A stretch of DNA of 56,420 nt from Acidimicrobiia bacterium (GCA_022822525.1 JAJEBN010000104.1:1-56420); one strand, 5' to 3'. Shown: positions 8,560 to 17,340, numbered from the stretch's first letter. Made by a program: numbers and translations. Notes: generated by a model from the sequence alone, not told the origin.

Positions 8560-9942
8560 CTGACGACCGACGAACCTCAGGAACCGGGCGGGCCGGCCCC
8601 CATCGCCGCAGCTCTGGATGCGGCAGACCCCGACTACTGGCACCTGCGCGAGTCGTACACGTTCGACCGCAACGTGATCGCCGAGATCCGCCGGGCCGCC
8701 AACACTGGCATCTACCGCATCCGCGGCTGGGGGGCCAAGCGCCGGATGCCCACGCTGGACGACCTGGTGTTCCTCGGCGCGTCCATGTCGCGCTACCCGC
8801 TGGAGGGGTACCGCGAAGCGTGCGGCACCGACGTTGTGATCGGCGAGGATCGCGCTCAGCGACCGGTGCGCCTGCAGATCCCGGTCACTATCGCCGGCAT
8901 GAGCTTCGGCTCGCTGTCGGCACAGGCCAAGGAAGCGCTCGGCCGGGGGGCGTCGGCCGCAGGAACCTCGACCACCACCGGCGACGGCGGCATGACGATG
9001 GAGGAACGCGAGCACTCGTCGGTGCTCGTGTACCAGTACCTGCCGTCGCGCTACGGCATGAACCCCGACCACCTGCGCATGGCCGACGCCATCGAGGTGG
9101 TCGTAGGCCAGGGCGCCAAGCCCGGCGGCGGCGGGATGCTGCTGGGCCAGAAGATCACCGAGCGGGTGGCCGAGATGCGCACGCTGCCCACCGGGATCGA
9201 CCAGCGCTCGGCCTGCCGCCACCCGGACTGGACCGGGCCCGACGACCTCGAGATCAAGATCGGCGAACTGCGCGAGATCACCGACTGGCAGGTGCCGATC
9301 TGCGTGAAAGTGGGCGCGGCGCGGCCCTACTACGACACTGCGCTGGCGGTGAAGGCCGGCGCCGATGCCGTGGTGGTGGACGGCATGCAGGGCGGCACGG
9401 CCGCCACCCAGGACGTGTTCATCGAACACGTCGGCATCCCGACGATTGCGGCGATCCCCGAGGCGGTGCGGGCGCTGCGCGAGCTCGGAGTCCACCGCCG
9501 TGAGGTGAAGCTGATTGCCGCTGGCGGTTTCCGATCGGGCGCCGATGTGGCCAAGGCGCTGGCGCTCGGTGCCGACGCCGCGTCGATCGGCACCGCTGCG
9601 CTGATCGCCATCGGCGACAACGACCCCGCGTATGAGAGCGAGTACCGCGAGCTGGGCACCTCGGCCGGCTATTGGGAGGACTTCCAAGCCGGCACCGATC
9701 CTGCTGGCATCACCACGCAGGACCCGGAGTTGTCGGCCCGGCTCGATCCGGTACTGGCGGGGCGACGTTTGGCCAACTACCTGCAGGTGCTCACCATCGA
9801 GACCCAGATCCTGGCCCGCGCCAACGGCAAGTCGCACGTGCTGAACCTCGAACCCGAAGACCTGGCCGCACTCACGGTCGAGGCCGCGGCCATGGCCAAT
9901 GTGCCGCTGGCCGGCACCAACTGGGTGCCCGGCGCCGACTGA
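8560..9942 (+). CDS. glxD: FMN-binding glutamate synthase-like subunit (GlxD/MgsC-like), apparent CTG start
   Basis: About 460 residues of the FMN/TIM-barrel domain of glutamate synthase. Visible blocks: ESYTFDRNVIAEIRRAANTGIY..RGWGAKRR, DDLVFLGASMSRYPLEGYRE, IAGMSFGSLSAQAKEALGRGA, QGAKPGGGGMLLGQKI, GADAVVVDGMQGGTAATQDVF and AAGGFRSGADVAKALALGADAASIG (phosphate binding). The cysteine cluster for the 3Fe-4S centre of GltB is not seen, as in GlxD/MgsC. No in-frame ATG, GTG or TTG lies between the glxC stop and the conserved N-terminus; the only plausible codon is CTG 8560, preceded by TAGGGCGG. A sequencing error is an alternative. By homology it forms N-methylglutamate or glutamate at FMN. Confidence 0.82.
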   Translation: MTTDEPQEPGGPAPIAAALDAADPDYWHLRESYTFDRNVIAEIRRAANTGIYRIRGWGAKRRMPTLDDLVFLGASMSRYPLEGYREACGTDVVIGEDRAQRPVRLQIPVTIAGMSFGSLSAQAKEALGRGASAAGTSTTTGDGGMTMEEREHSSVLVYQYLPSRYGMNPDHLRMADAIEVVVGQGAKPGGGGMLLGQKITERVAEMRTLPTGIDQRSACRHPDWTGPDDLEIKIGELREITDWQVPICVKVGAARPYYDTALAVKAGADAVVVDGMQGGTAATQDVFIEHVGIPTIAAIPEAVRALRELGVHRREVKLIAAGGFRSGADVAKALALGADAASIGTAALIAIGDNDPAYESEYRELGTSAGYWEDFQAGTDPAGITTQDPELSARLDPVLAGRRLANYLQVLTIETQILARANGKSHVLNLEPEDLAALTVEAAAMANVPLAGTNWVPGAD

Positions 9943-9991
9943 CCAAATTCATTGGTTCGAGCTTCGGCCGTATCAGTAGGTTGACGCGCCG

Positions 9992-10044
9992 GTGCGTCGC
10001 CCTGGACACCGCTCATAGCAGGGAAGCGCTTGGGGGCGACGCAC
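9992..10044. repeat. 11-bp perfect inverted repeat between converging genes
   Basis: Arms 9992-10002 and 10034-10044 (gtgcgtcgccc / gggcgacgcac) are exact reverse complements separated by 31 bases. The repeat sits in the 134-bp gap between glxD and the convergent enoyl-CoA hydratase gene. It may act as a two-way transcription stop, but the loop is long and no T-run follows either arm. Confidence 0.4.
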
Positions 10045-10076
10045 TTGCAATCGCAACTATAGAAGCTGCAGGCGGG

Positions 10077-10853
10077 CTAGCGGCCCTGCCATTGGGGCGG
10101 GCGCTTCTCGGCGAACGCCCGCGGGCCCTCGATGTAGTCGGCGCTGTTGTTCATGGCCCGCACCGCCTCGTAGCGGCCTTCGTGCGCGGCCTGAACGCTG
10201 GCCTCGTTGAGCCCCTGCATGGCCGCTTGCTTGGTCGCCCGGATCGACATCGGCGAGCACTCCAGCACCATCTCGGCCCAGCGACGGGCACAGGCCAACG
10301 CCTCGCCCTGGGGGACCACCTCAGCCACGATGCCCATCTCCTTCGCCTCGGCAGCCGGCACGTGCCGTCCCGTCAGCATCATGCTCATCGCGCGCTTGAG
10401 CCCGATGTGGCGGGGCAGGCGATGCACGCCGCCCGCCAGCGCGGCCAGACCCACCTTGGGCTCGGGCAGCGCGAGCAGCGCATTCTCCGAAGCCACGATG
10501 ATGTCGCAGGCCAGCGCGATCTCGAAACCGCCGCCCATGGCCACGCCGTTCACCGCCGCGATGACGGGCTTGTCGAGATCCCAGCGCGAGGTCAGCCCGC
10601 CGAAGCCCGACGACGGCATCGCCGAACGGTCGCCGCCCTCAGCCTGATACCGCAGGTCGTTGCCCGCCGAGAAGGCACGGTCGCCTTCTCCAGTCACGAT
10701 CGCGACCCACAGCTCCGGATCGTTCTGGAATTCGTCGAACAGGTCCGACATCTCGGCATTGCCCGGCGGGTGCAGCGCATTCATCCGCTCCGGCCGGTTG
10801 ATCGTCACGACGAACAGGTGCCCGTCGCGTTCCGCATGACAAAACTCACCCAT
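10077..10853 (-). CDS. Enoyl-CoA hydratase/isomerase (crotonase family)
   Basis: A 258-residue crotonase-fold protein. It shows RPERMNALHPP, the oxyanion-hole segments FSAGNDL (residues 61-67) and NGVAMGGGFEIALACD (102-117), and the two glutamates expected for water addition, Glu111 (GGGFE) and Glu131 (ALPEPKVGLAAL). It ends with the usual FAEKRPPQWQGR helix. It probably hydrates 2-enoyl-CoA thioesters; chain length or a more specialised substrate (carnityl-CoA-like) cannot be assigned. ATG 10853 begins the conserved region; 18 extra upstream codons are open but unlike the family. It is convergent with glxD and divergent to the SulP gene, so it is probably transcribed alone. Confidence 0.88.
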   Translation of the reverse strand: MGEFCHAERDGHLFVVTINRPERMNALHPPGNAEMSDLFDEFQNDPELWVAIVTGEGDRAFSAGNDLRYQAEGGDRSAMPSSGFGGLTSRWDLDKPVIAAVNGVAMGGGFEIALACDIIVASENALLALPEPKVGLAALAGGVHRLPRHIGLKRAMSMMLTGRHVPAAEAKEMGIVAEVVPQGEALACARRWAEMVLECSPMSIRATKQAAMQGLNEASVQAAHEGRYEAVRAMNNSADYIEGPRAFAEKRPPQWQGR

Positions 10854-10988
10854 GCCGCGGCAACCTAGCGCCCGGCCTTCGCCAGCGCTCGCGGCCGAGC
10901 CGTTCATTGCCGCGAGCCACGAATGGAGGCGCGCATAGTGTCTGAGGGGCAGTCAGCCGCATGAGCGGCACGGACGCCCGGGGGACGG

Positions 10989-12650
10989 TTGCAACTACGG
11001 CAAACGCGCGCTTCCTACGACCTCGCCACGCTGCGCGGCGACGTATTCGGCGGCATCACCACGGCGGTGGTCGGCCTGCCCGTTGCCTTGGCATTCGGGG
11101 TGGCATCTGGGCTCGGCGCTATGGCAGGCCTGTACGGCGCCATTGCGCTCGGCTTCTTCGCAGCGGTCTTCGGCGGGACGCGCTCGCAGATCTCCGGGCC
11201 GACCGGGCCGATGGCCGTGGCGATGGCGGTGGTCATCACCGACCATGCCTCCACCCTCGCCGAAGCGCTCACCGTGGTGGTGATGGCAGGGATCATTCAG
11301 GCGCTGCTCGGCGTGCTGCGATTCGGGCGCTTCGTGTCCTACACGCCCTACTCGGTGATCTCGGGGTTCATGTCGGGCGTCGGCATCATCATCATCATCC
11401 TGCAGACGCTGCCTGCGCTGGGCGCAGCGTCGGCCGACGGCGGTCCGCTGGAGGTGATGCGAGCCTGGCCCGACGCCATCGCTGGCATCAACGCCAGCGC
11501 CGTTGCCATCGCCGCAGTGAGCCTCAGTGTGTGCATCTTCTGGCCGGCACGATTCAGCCGGTGGTTCCCCGCAACGCTGGCTGCTCTCGCGGCCGGCACG
11601 CTGTTGGGGGTGCTGTGGCTGGCGGACGCCCCGGTGATCGGGGAAGTGCCGACCGGGTTGCCGGAGTTCACCGCACCAGCGCTGTCGCTGGGGGCACTGG
11701 CCGGCGCAGTGCAGCCTGCGGTGACGCTCGCCCTGCTCGGCGCGGTGGACAGCCTGCTGACGTCGCTCATCGCCGACTCGATGACACGCACCCGGCACAA
11801 TCCCAACCAGGAGCTCATCGGCCAAGGCCTGGGCAACATCGCCACCGGGCTGGTGGGCGGGCTTCCCGGCGCAGGCGCAACGGTGGGCACGGTGGTGAAC
11901 ATCCGCGCCGGCGGCAGCACACGCGTGTCGGGTGCCCTGCGTGCGCTGGTGCTGCTGACGCTGGTGCTGGGCGCGGGGAGCTATGTGGAGTCGATACCGC
12001 TCGCCGCCCTCGCTGGCATCCTGCTGAAGGTCGGCTGGGACATCGTGGACTGGCGTTTCCTGAAGCGGCTGCGCCGGGTGCAGCGCGAGCACTTGATGAT
12101 CATGGGCATCACCATGGTGCTCACCGTGGTGCTCGACCTCATCACAGCCGTGGCGATCGGGCTCATCGTCGCGGCCATGTCGGCAGCGCGCCAGTTCGAG
12201 CGACTCCAGCTCGACAACGTGGTGTCGGTGCCCCTGCTCGACCAGAGCTTCCTGGGCGACGACGCCGAGGGTGCCGACGGCTCTGACGGCGGCGTCGACT
12301 TTTCGGCACGGGTCGGCTTGGTGGCGTTGCGGGGCACATTCACCGTGGCCTCGTCGAAGAGCCTCATCGACATCTTGGGCGCCGACATAGCCGAGCACGA
12401 AGTGGTCATCATCGACTTCGCCGACACCGTGCATATGGACGACAGCGCCGCGCTCGTGGTCGAGCGTCTGCTCGACACGGCGGAGGCCTCAGGCACCGAG
12501 GTCATCCTGCTCGGCCTCGACGGCGCACCTGCCACCAGCCTCCACGCACTGGATGTGCTCGGGCAGGTGCCGCACGACCGTATCGTCGCAACACTGGACG
12601 AAGCGCGTGCGCTGGCCCGTCGGCTGCTAGGCCTGCCTGAGTCAGCCTGA
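10989..12650 (+). CDS. SulP-family inorganic anion transporter with C-terminal STAS domain
   Basis: A 553-residue membrane protein. Residues 1-410 hold about 12-14 hydrophobic segments of the SulP/SLC26 fold, including the family signature around GLPVALAFGVASGLGAMAGLYGA, SQISGPTGPMAVAMA and NIATGLVGGLPGAGATVGTVVN. A cytoplasmic STAS domain follows (about 425-545: GLVALRGTFTVASSK...VVIIDFADTVHMDDSAALVVERLL), with the serine of the DDSA loop that is phosphorylated in anti-sigma antagonists. It likely moves sulfate, bicarbonate or another oxyanion with Na+ or H+. The start is a TTG at 10989 after GGGGACGG; the first membrane segment begins soon after. No neighbour reveals the substrate, although the sulfur genes at 3.2-5.1 kb are nearby. 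Confidence 0.88.
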   Translation: MQLRQTRASYDLATLRGDVFGGITTAVVGLPVALAFGVASGLGAMAGLYGAIALGFFAAVFGGTRSQISGPTGPMAVAMAVVITDHASTLAEALTVVVMAGIIQALLGVLRFGRFVSYTPYSVISGFMSGVGIIIIILQTLPALGAASADGGPLEVMRAWPDAIAGINASAVAIAAVSLSVCIFWPARFSRWFPATLAALAAGTLLGVLWLADAPVIGEVPTGLPEFTAPALSLGALAGAVQPAVTLALLGAVDSLLTSLIADSMTRTRHNPNQELIGQGLGNIATGLVGGLPGAGATVGTVVNIRAGGSTRVSGALRALVLLTLVLGAGSYVESIPLAALAGILLKVGWDIVDWRFLKRLRRVQREHLMIMGITMVLTVVLDLITAVAIGLIVAAMSAARQFERLQLDNVVSVPLLDQSFLGDDAEGADGSDGGVDFSARVGLVALRGTFTVASSKSLIDILGADIAEHEVVIIDFADTVHMDDSAALVVERLLDTAEASGTEVILLGLDGAPATSLHALDVLGQVPHDRIVATLDEARALARRLLGLPESA

Positions 12651-12742
12651 GCCCGGCGCGACCCAGCTCCGCCCCACGCTGCGCGGCCGCGTTTGCAAGC
12701 CGCGGACGCAGGCTCGATCGGCGCGCAGCAGCGGGCGGCGCG

Positions 12743-13321
12743 TCAATCGGCCGGGGAGTAGATGGGGTGCGGTCCGAACTGGTTCTTGGTCACCGGGGTG
12801 CCGGTCTCGGCGAAGTATCCAGTGCCGCGCACGACCGAGTCGAGGTAGGAGGGCAGCGGGCGGCGGATCATGTGCTCGGCGTAGTACTCGCGCTGGTCTG
12901 CAGGAACATCGTGCCGCAGCAGCGCCACCACCTTGATGGCGAATTCACAGCCGGAAGCATCCGCAGCTGTCGTCGGGGCCGTTGCAGGACCGGGCTCGCC
13001 GATCCGCCAGCGCACCAGCGCAGTGCGAGCCTCTGGCGGACCGAGCACCAAGTCGTAGCCCACTCCGTCGAGCCAGTCGAGAAACTCCCGCTGGTAATGG
13101 ACGCCGCTGTAGTAGTGGACATGGTCGCGGCTGGCGGCACCGTCCCAGATGCTCACCTCGTTGCGCTCGCAGAACGGGTGAATGCGGGTGAGGTTGCCCG
13201 GCGCGCTGATCGCCGCCCACACATCCGCAGCCGAAGCAGCGACTGCCGTCGAAGCAATGATCGGTTCCATCATCTCGTAGCCGTCGCCGACGTGACGTTC
13301 AACCAGTTCCTCGTCTGTCAT
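12743..13321 (-). CDS. SRPBCC/START-like domain protein
   Basis: A 192-residue protein with the shape of the SRPBCC (polyketide-cyclase/START) hydrophobic-pocket fold. MEPIIASTAVAASAADVWAAISAPGNLTRIHPFCERNEV is a typical first strand and helix pair, followed by beta-rich blocks and a long C-terminal helix (EYYAEHMIRRPLPSYLDSVVRGTGYF). These proteins bind or transform small hydrophobic ligands; no catalytic residue can be named. Two starts are possible: ATG 13321 (chosen, directly before the conserved region) and ATG 13372 (MAKKRPVG...), neither with a good ribosome binding site. It is divergent to the Calx-beta/LysM gene, with about 126 bp between the starts. Confidence 0.65.
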   Translation of the reverse strand: MTDEELVERHVGDGYEMMEPIIASTAVAASAADVWAAISAPGNLTRIHPFCERNEVSIWDGAASRDHVHYYSGVHYQREFLDWLDGVGYDLVLGPPEARTALVRWRIGEPGPATAPTTAADASGCEFAIKVVALLRHDVPADQREYYAEHMIRRPLPSYLDSVVRGTGYFAETGTPVTKNQFGPHPIYSPAD

Positions 13322-13447
13322 GCAGCCATTGTGCCCAATAGCGCCAGCACCCACAGGCCGCTTCTTTGCCATTGACAGACCACGGGTCTCGCGGTACTCG
13401 TTGTCATTTTGCAAGGTCGCATTTCTGACCCTCTCAGGAGCCGACGC

Positions 13448-16276
13448 ATGATCCACCCCTCGCACGCTCATCGGCACACGCCGCGAGGCTGGTTCGCAGC
13501 GCTGCTGGCGGCGGCAACCACAGCCGCAGTGCTGGTGCCCCTCGCTCCGCCCGTCGGTGCCGCCACCGACTCGGTCGTCACCGTGACCGCCCATGAGAAC
13601 TGGGTCTACGAAGGGGCCACTGCCTCGTTCACCTTCGCGGCCAACCCGGCACCCGCGCAAGACCTCACCGTCACCTACGACATCACCGAGTTCCACAACA
13701 CCCACGGCGGCAATGGCAGCGACCTTGGCGTCTCCGGCCGGGCGATCACCATTCCCGCTGGGCAGACGAGCGCCGTGCTCGACATCGGTCTCCGCAAGGA
13801 CATGCAGTTCCGCTGGGCCCCGGACACCGAGGCCGAGAAATACAAGCTGAAGGGCAGTTCATTCGGACCGTTCTGCAAGAACTCCGCCCGCGACGGCAAG
13901 CCCTACCACGACCCTCCGGACTACTGGAAGAGCAACGACCGCACCAAGCCTGCGGAATTCGCCAATTGGCCTGAGCAGGCGCTGCACCCCGACTACGCCT
14001 GCGGCGAAAAGCTCGGCCAGATCGCGATGCTGCACGCATCGACGATCGGATCCATCGGCGTTCTGATCACTGGAGTGGGCTCAGGCGGGTCCAAGGGATC
14101 GTCGAGCTACGGCGCGACCGATGTCCGGGACAGGTCGCTGTGGACAGAGAGGCTGACGATCGCCGAGTCGAGCGGCGACACGACGGTCGCGGAGAACGGC
14201 GGCACCGACACGTACACGGTGGCGTTGACGGTGGCGCCCTCGCACGACGTGACGGTGACAGCCAAGTCTGCGAACGCTGCGGCGGCCGCGGTCAAGACAA
14301 CCGGTGCGGCAGGCGCCTCGGCGACGCTCACATTCACCCCGCAGAACTGGAGCACGCCCCAGACGGTGACCGTGACTGGCGTCGATGACAGCGTCGTGAA
14401 CACAGGCGGCAAGCGCTCGGCGAACATCACCCATGCCGTCGCATCGTCCGACTCGAGATACTCGGGCAAACAAGGGTCGGTCACGGCCACGGTGACCGAC
14501 GACGACGCCGCGAATGCCACGATCGATCTCAGCGTCGACGTGACCGAGGTCAGCGAGGACGTCGCCGCCAGCCCGACCGTGACAGTGACGGCGACGGTGG
14601 CCAACGGCGTCACCTTCCAGCAAGCGAAGACCGTGGCAGTGACGATCGCCGGGTCGGGCACCAGCAATGCCGTCGGCTTCGCTGCCACCCCGTCGTCGTT
14701 CAGCATCACGATCCCGGCGGGTCAGAACTCGGCCACGGGCACCTTCACGCTGAACCCCACAGACAACAACGCGAACAACGCCGACGAGACCGTGACCGTC
14801 TCGGGAACGCTGAGCGGCGTCACCGTCAACGCGGCCCAGATCCTCCTCACCGACGACGACTCGGCGCCGCCGGTGGTGGTGCCGGTTGCGACTGTCGGCT
14901 CGACGAACTACACGGGCGGCGAAGCGGCGGGCAGCCGCAGCGTGAGCGTGGGCATCAGCCTGTCCAGTGCAGCACCCCAGGGCGGCCTCACCATCGGCTA
15001 CACCGTCGGCGGCAACGCCACCGCAGGCAGCGACTACACCACCCTCGGAAACTCCCTCAGCATCGCCGGCGGGTCGACCAGCGGCACCATCGCCGTCGCC
15101 ATCCTCGACGACAACCTCGACGACGATGGCGAATCGATCACCATCACCCTCACCGCCGGCACCGGATACTCGCTCGGCACCCCCAAGAAAACCACCATCG
15201 CCATCACCGACGACGACACCGGCGCGACGCCTGGGGTGACCATCTCGAAGACTTCGGTGACTGTCGCCGAGAACAGCGGCGAGCAGGACTACACCGTGGT
15301 GCTCGACAGTCAGCCGGCCGGCAGCGTGACAGTCAGAGCGCAGATTTCCGTCCCCGACGAGGGATACGCCGCGCGGGTCGGCAGCAAGACGGATGGGTTG
15401 TTCGGCGCCGTCGAGAACCTGACCTTCACCGCGCAGAATTGGAGCACGCCCCAGACAGTGACCGTCCGAGGCGCCGACGACAACGTCGACAACCCGGGCG
15501 ACAAGCGCGCTGTCACGATCTCGCACACCATCACCAGCGGCGACGGGAGCGGCTACACCAGCGGTCTCGGAATCGCCAGCGTCGACGTCGAAGTCACCGA
15601 TGACGACTCCACGGCACCGCCGGTGGTGGTGCCGGTTGCCACTGTCGGCTCGACGAACTACACGGGCGGCGAAGCGGCCGGCAGCCGCAGCGTGAGCGTC
15701 GCCGTCAGTCTCGACTCGCCCGCGCCCCAAGGCGGCCTCGCCGTCAGCTACACCGTCGGCGGCACCGCCGACGCAGGCAGCGACTACGCCGCCCTCGGAG
15801 GCTCTCTCAGCATCGCCGGCGGGTCCTCCAGCGGCACCATCGCCGTCACCATCATCGACGACAGCGACGACGACGACGGCGAATCGATCACCATCACCCT
15901 CACCAGCGGCAGCGGCTACTCGCTCGGCACCCCCCGCAAGACCACCATCACCATCACCGACGACGATTCCCCGGCACCGGTCGTGGACGACCAGCAACAG
16001 GACAACGACCCACAGTCTGTCGAGCCTTCCACGCCTTCGACAGATACCTCCTCGTCCAGCGATGCCGGGGGGGGGTGCGTCGTCGGGGCAGTCTGTCCGC
16101 CCAGCAGTCGATCTGACCTTGGGCGACGCGAGCCAAGACAGCATCGCTCTGGGCGAATCCAGCGAGATGACCGTCGAATTGGAACGTTCGGTGTCGAGCA
16201 TCGTGCGGGTGTTCATCGAGGTCGACAGCACGGCCGTGCTGGGAGCCGACTACACCGTCGACGCCGATGTGGGTGA
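13448..16276 (+). CDS. Calx-beta repeat secreted protein, 5' part of a frameshifted Calx-beta/LysM gene
   Basis: ATG 13448 follows AGGAG (13435-13439). Residues 1-38 are a signal peptide: a basic start, RGWFAALLAAATTAAVLVPLAPPVGA, then the mature chain from about ATDSVV. The body holds four to six beta-sandwich units of the Calx-beta type, several ending in (V/I)T(D/I)DD and containing GSDYTTLGNSLSI...GTIAVAILDDN-like blocks. Two modules are nearly identical at the DNA level (14867-14949 and 15617-15699, 750 bp apart). After the run of nine Gs at 16067-16075 the frame continues only as arginine-rich nonsense to 16276, whereas the next frame continues as a sensible protein (16062-17246). I read both as one gene of about 1,265 codons. 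The genuine domain sequence ends near 16075. Confidence 0.75.
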   Translation: MIHPSHAHRHTPRGWFAALLAAATTAAVLVPLAPPVGAATDSVVTVTAHENWVYEGATASFTFAANPAPAQDLTVTYDITEFHNTHGGNGSDLGVSGRAITIPAGQTSAVLDIGLRKDMQFRWAPDTEAEKYKLKGSSFGPFCKNSARDGKPYHDPPDYWKSNDRTKPAEFANWPEQALHPDYACGEKLGQIAMLHASTIGSIGVLITGVGSGGSKGSSSYGATDVRDRSLWTERLTIAESSGDTTVAENGGTDTYTVALTVAPSHDVTVTAKSANAAAAAVKTTGAAGASATLTFTPQNWSTPQTVTVTGVDDSVVNTGGKRSANITHAVASSDSRYSGKQGSVTATVTDDDAANATIDLSVDVTEVSEDVAASPTVTVTATVANGVTFQQAKTVAVTIAGSGTSNAVGFAATPSSFSITIPAGQNSATGTFTLNPTDNNANNADETVTVSGTLSGVTVNAAQILLTDDDSAPPVVVPVATVGSTNYTGGEAAGSRSVSVGISLSSAAPQGGLTIGYTVGGNATAGSDYTTLGNSLSIAGGSTSGTIAVAILDDNLDDDGESITITLTAGTGYSLGTPKKTTIAITDDDTGATPGVTISKTSVTVAENSGEQDYTVVLDSQPAGSVTVRAQISVPDEGYAARVGSKTDGLFGAVENLTFTAQNWSTPQTVTVRGADDNVDNPGDKRAVTISHTITSGDGSGYTSGLGIASVDVEVTDDDSTAPPVVVPVATVGSTNYTGGEAAGSRSVSVAVSLDSPAPQGGLAVSYTVGGTADAGSDYAALGGSLSIAGGSSSGTIAVTIIDDSDDDDGESITITLTSGSGYSLGTPRKTTITITDDDSPAPVVDDQQQDNDPQSVEPSTPSTDTSSSSDAGGGCVVGAVCPPSSRSDLGRREPRQHRSGRIQRDDRRIGTFGVEHRAGVHRGRQHGRAGSRLHRRRRCG
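14867..15699 (+). repeat. Direct repeat pair within the Calx-beta/LysM gene (750-bp period)
   Basis: Bases 14867-14949 recur almost unchanged at 15617-15699, coding for the same PPVVVPVATVGSTNYTGGEA segment and the strand after it. The homology continues more weakly through the rest of each 250-residue module, as expected for a tandem domain duplication. Confidence 0.8.
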
Positions 16277-17246
16277 CGGGTGGTTCTCGCTCGGCGACAA
16301 CCCACGACGCGTGGTGTTCGACCTTCCGCGCCGCGACACCGACGCGGCGATTCGGGTGACCTCGCTCGACACCAGCACCACCGACACCACCGTCACGCTG
16401 ACCATCACCATCGGCGACCGCTCGTTCGCTGGAGGCTCGGTGGTGACGATTCGACCGCAGGGCACCGCCGAGGTGGTCTCGCTGGGCGATCCCGATGCCG
16501 CACCAGCCGAATCTGACGACGGGTCAGGCGACGACGGACAGGACCCCGACGGCGGCACAGGCGACGCCGGGCAGGATCCCAGCGACGGCACCGGCACAAC
16601 GGAAGCCGATCCCGAGACCGACGGTGACGGCACCGATCAAGGTGACACCGATGCTGACGGCACTGGCAGCGGCGACACCAGCACTGACGACGACGGCACC
16701 AGCACGACGGGTGACAACGATTCCGACGACAGCGATGCAGACGATGCCGAGGGCGACGACGCAGGCAGCGATGAGGTCGGCCACATCGTCGATCCGGAAT
16801 CGCTCGGTGCCGTCACTCGGACAGACGACGGCTACTTCGTGCTGTACACCGTGCGGCCCGGCGACACACTCAGCGGCATCGCGCTCACCTTCTACCGCGA
16901 CGACGAGGCATGGCGGCACATCTTCGCCGCCAACCGCGGACGCCGCATGAGCGACGGCTACACGTTCACCAGCGCAGACATGATCCGCGCCGGCTGGGTG
17001 CTGCGCGTGCCGCTGCCGATCGCTGCGCCTTCGTCGGCATCGGCCGCCAAGATGGCCTACGTCACCTACTGCGTCATGAGCGGCGACATGCTGAGCGGCA
17101 TCGCGCAGCGCATCTACGGCGACGGCAGCCTGTACAACCGCATCGTGTTGGCCAACCGGGGCCAGCGCCAGGCGAACGGCCAGACGTTCGTCCACGGCGA
17201 CCGGATCGCCCCAGGCTGGCAGCTGCGCATTCCGGTCGGCGGCTGA
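16062..17246 (+). CDS. 3' part of the frameshifted Calx-beta/LysM gene: beta domain, acidic linker, two LysM-like domains
   Basis: This frame opens at the G run and carries the C-terminal half of the surface protein. One more beta-sandwich unit (VDLTLGDASQDSIALGESSEMTVELERS...) is followed by a linker of about 100 residues made almost only of D, G, T, S and E. Two LysM-like modules end the protein: YTVRPGDTLSGIALTFYRDDEAWRHIFAANRG...VLRVPLP and YCVMSGDMLSGIAQRIYGDGSLYNRIVLANRG...QLRIPVGG. LysM binds N-acetylglucosamine in peptidoglycan, so this half would hold the secreted protein on the wall. The ATG at 16062 lies in the G-run context without a ribosome binding site and is unlikely to be a genuine start; the protein should be produced as a continuation of the gene from 13448. 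Confidence 0.75.
   Translation: MPGGGASSGQSVRPAVDLTLGDASQDSIALGESSEMTVELERSVSSIVRVFIEVDSTAVLGADYTVDADVGDGWFSLGDNPRRVVFDLPRRDTDAAIRVTSLDTSTTDTTVTLTITIGDRSFAGGSVVTIRPQGTAEVVSLGDPDAAPAESDDGSGDDGQDPDGGTGDAGQDPSDGTGTTEADPETDGDGTDQGDTDADGTGSGDTSTDDDGTSTTGDNDSDDSDADDAEGDDAGSDEVGHIVDPESLGAVTRTDDGYFVLYTVRPGDTLSGIALTFYRDDEAWRHIFAANRGRRMSDGYTFTSADMIRAGWVLRVPLPIAAPSSASAAKMAYVTYCVMSGDMLSGIAQRIYGDGSLYNRIVLANRGQRQANGQTFVHGDRIAPGWQLRIPVGG
16067..16075 (+). repeat. Run of nine Gs at the frameshift between Calx-beta and LysM parts
   Basis: Nine Gs. Reading with eight Gs joins the upstream frame (…SSSSDAGGG) to the downstream frame (GASSGQSVRPAVDLTLG) without a stop; with nine, the protein loses its LysM region. 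It is either a phase-variable tract or a sequence/assembly error. Confidence 0.7.
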
Positions 17247-17340
17247 GACCTGCTCAACAGAGCATGGACCTGCCAACCGAAAGAGGGCGTTCGCGCGTCT
17301 CGCTCACCGGTTCCATCGCCGAGATGGCGGCTCTCTTTGC

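Noticed and set aside
12651..12742. GC-rich hairpin as terminator after the SulP gene
   Set aside because: Only a 5-bp stem (CCGCG/CGCGG) and no following T run; common by chance in this base composition.
16067..16075. Programmed ribosomal frameshift at the G9 run as the sole explanation
   Set aside because: Possible, but no stimulatory structure or internal Shine-Dalgarno could be shown; length variation or a sequence error explains it at least as well. Kept only as an alternative.
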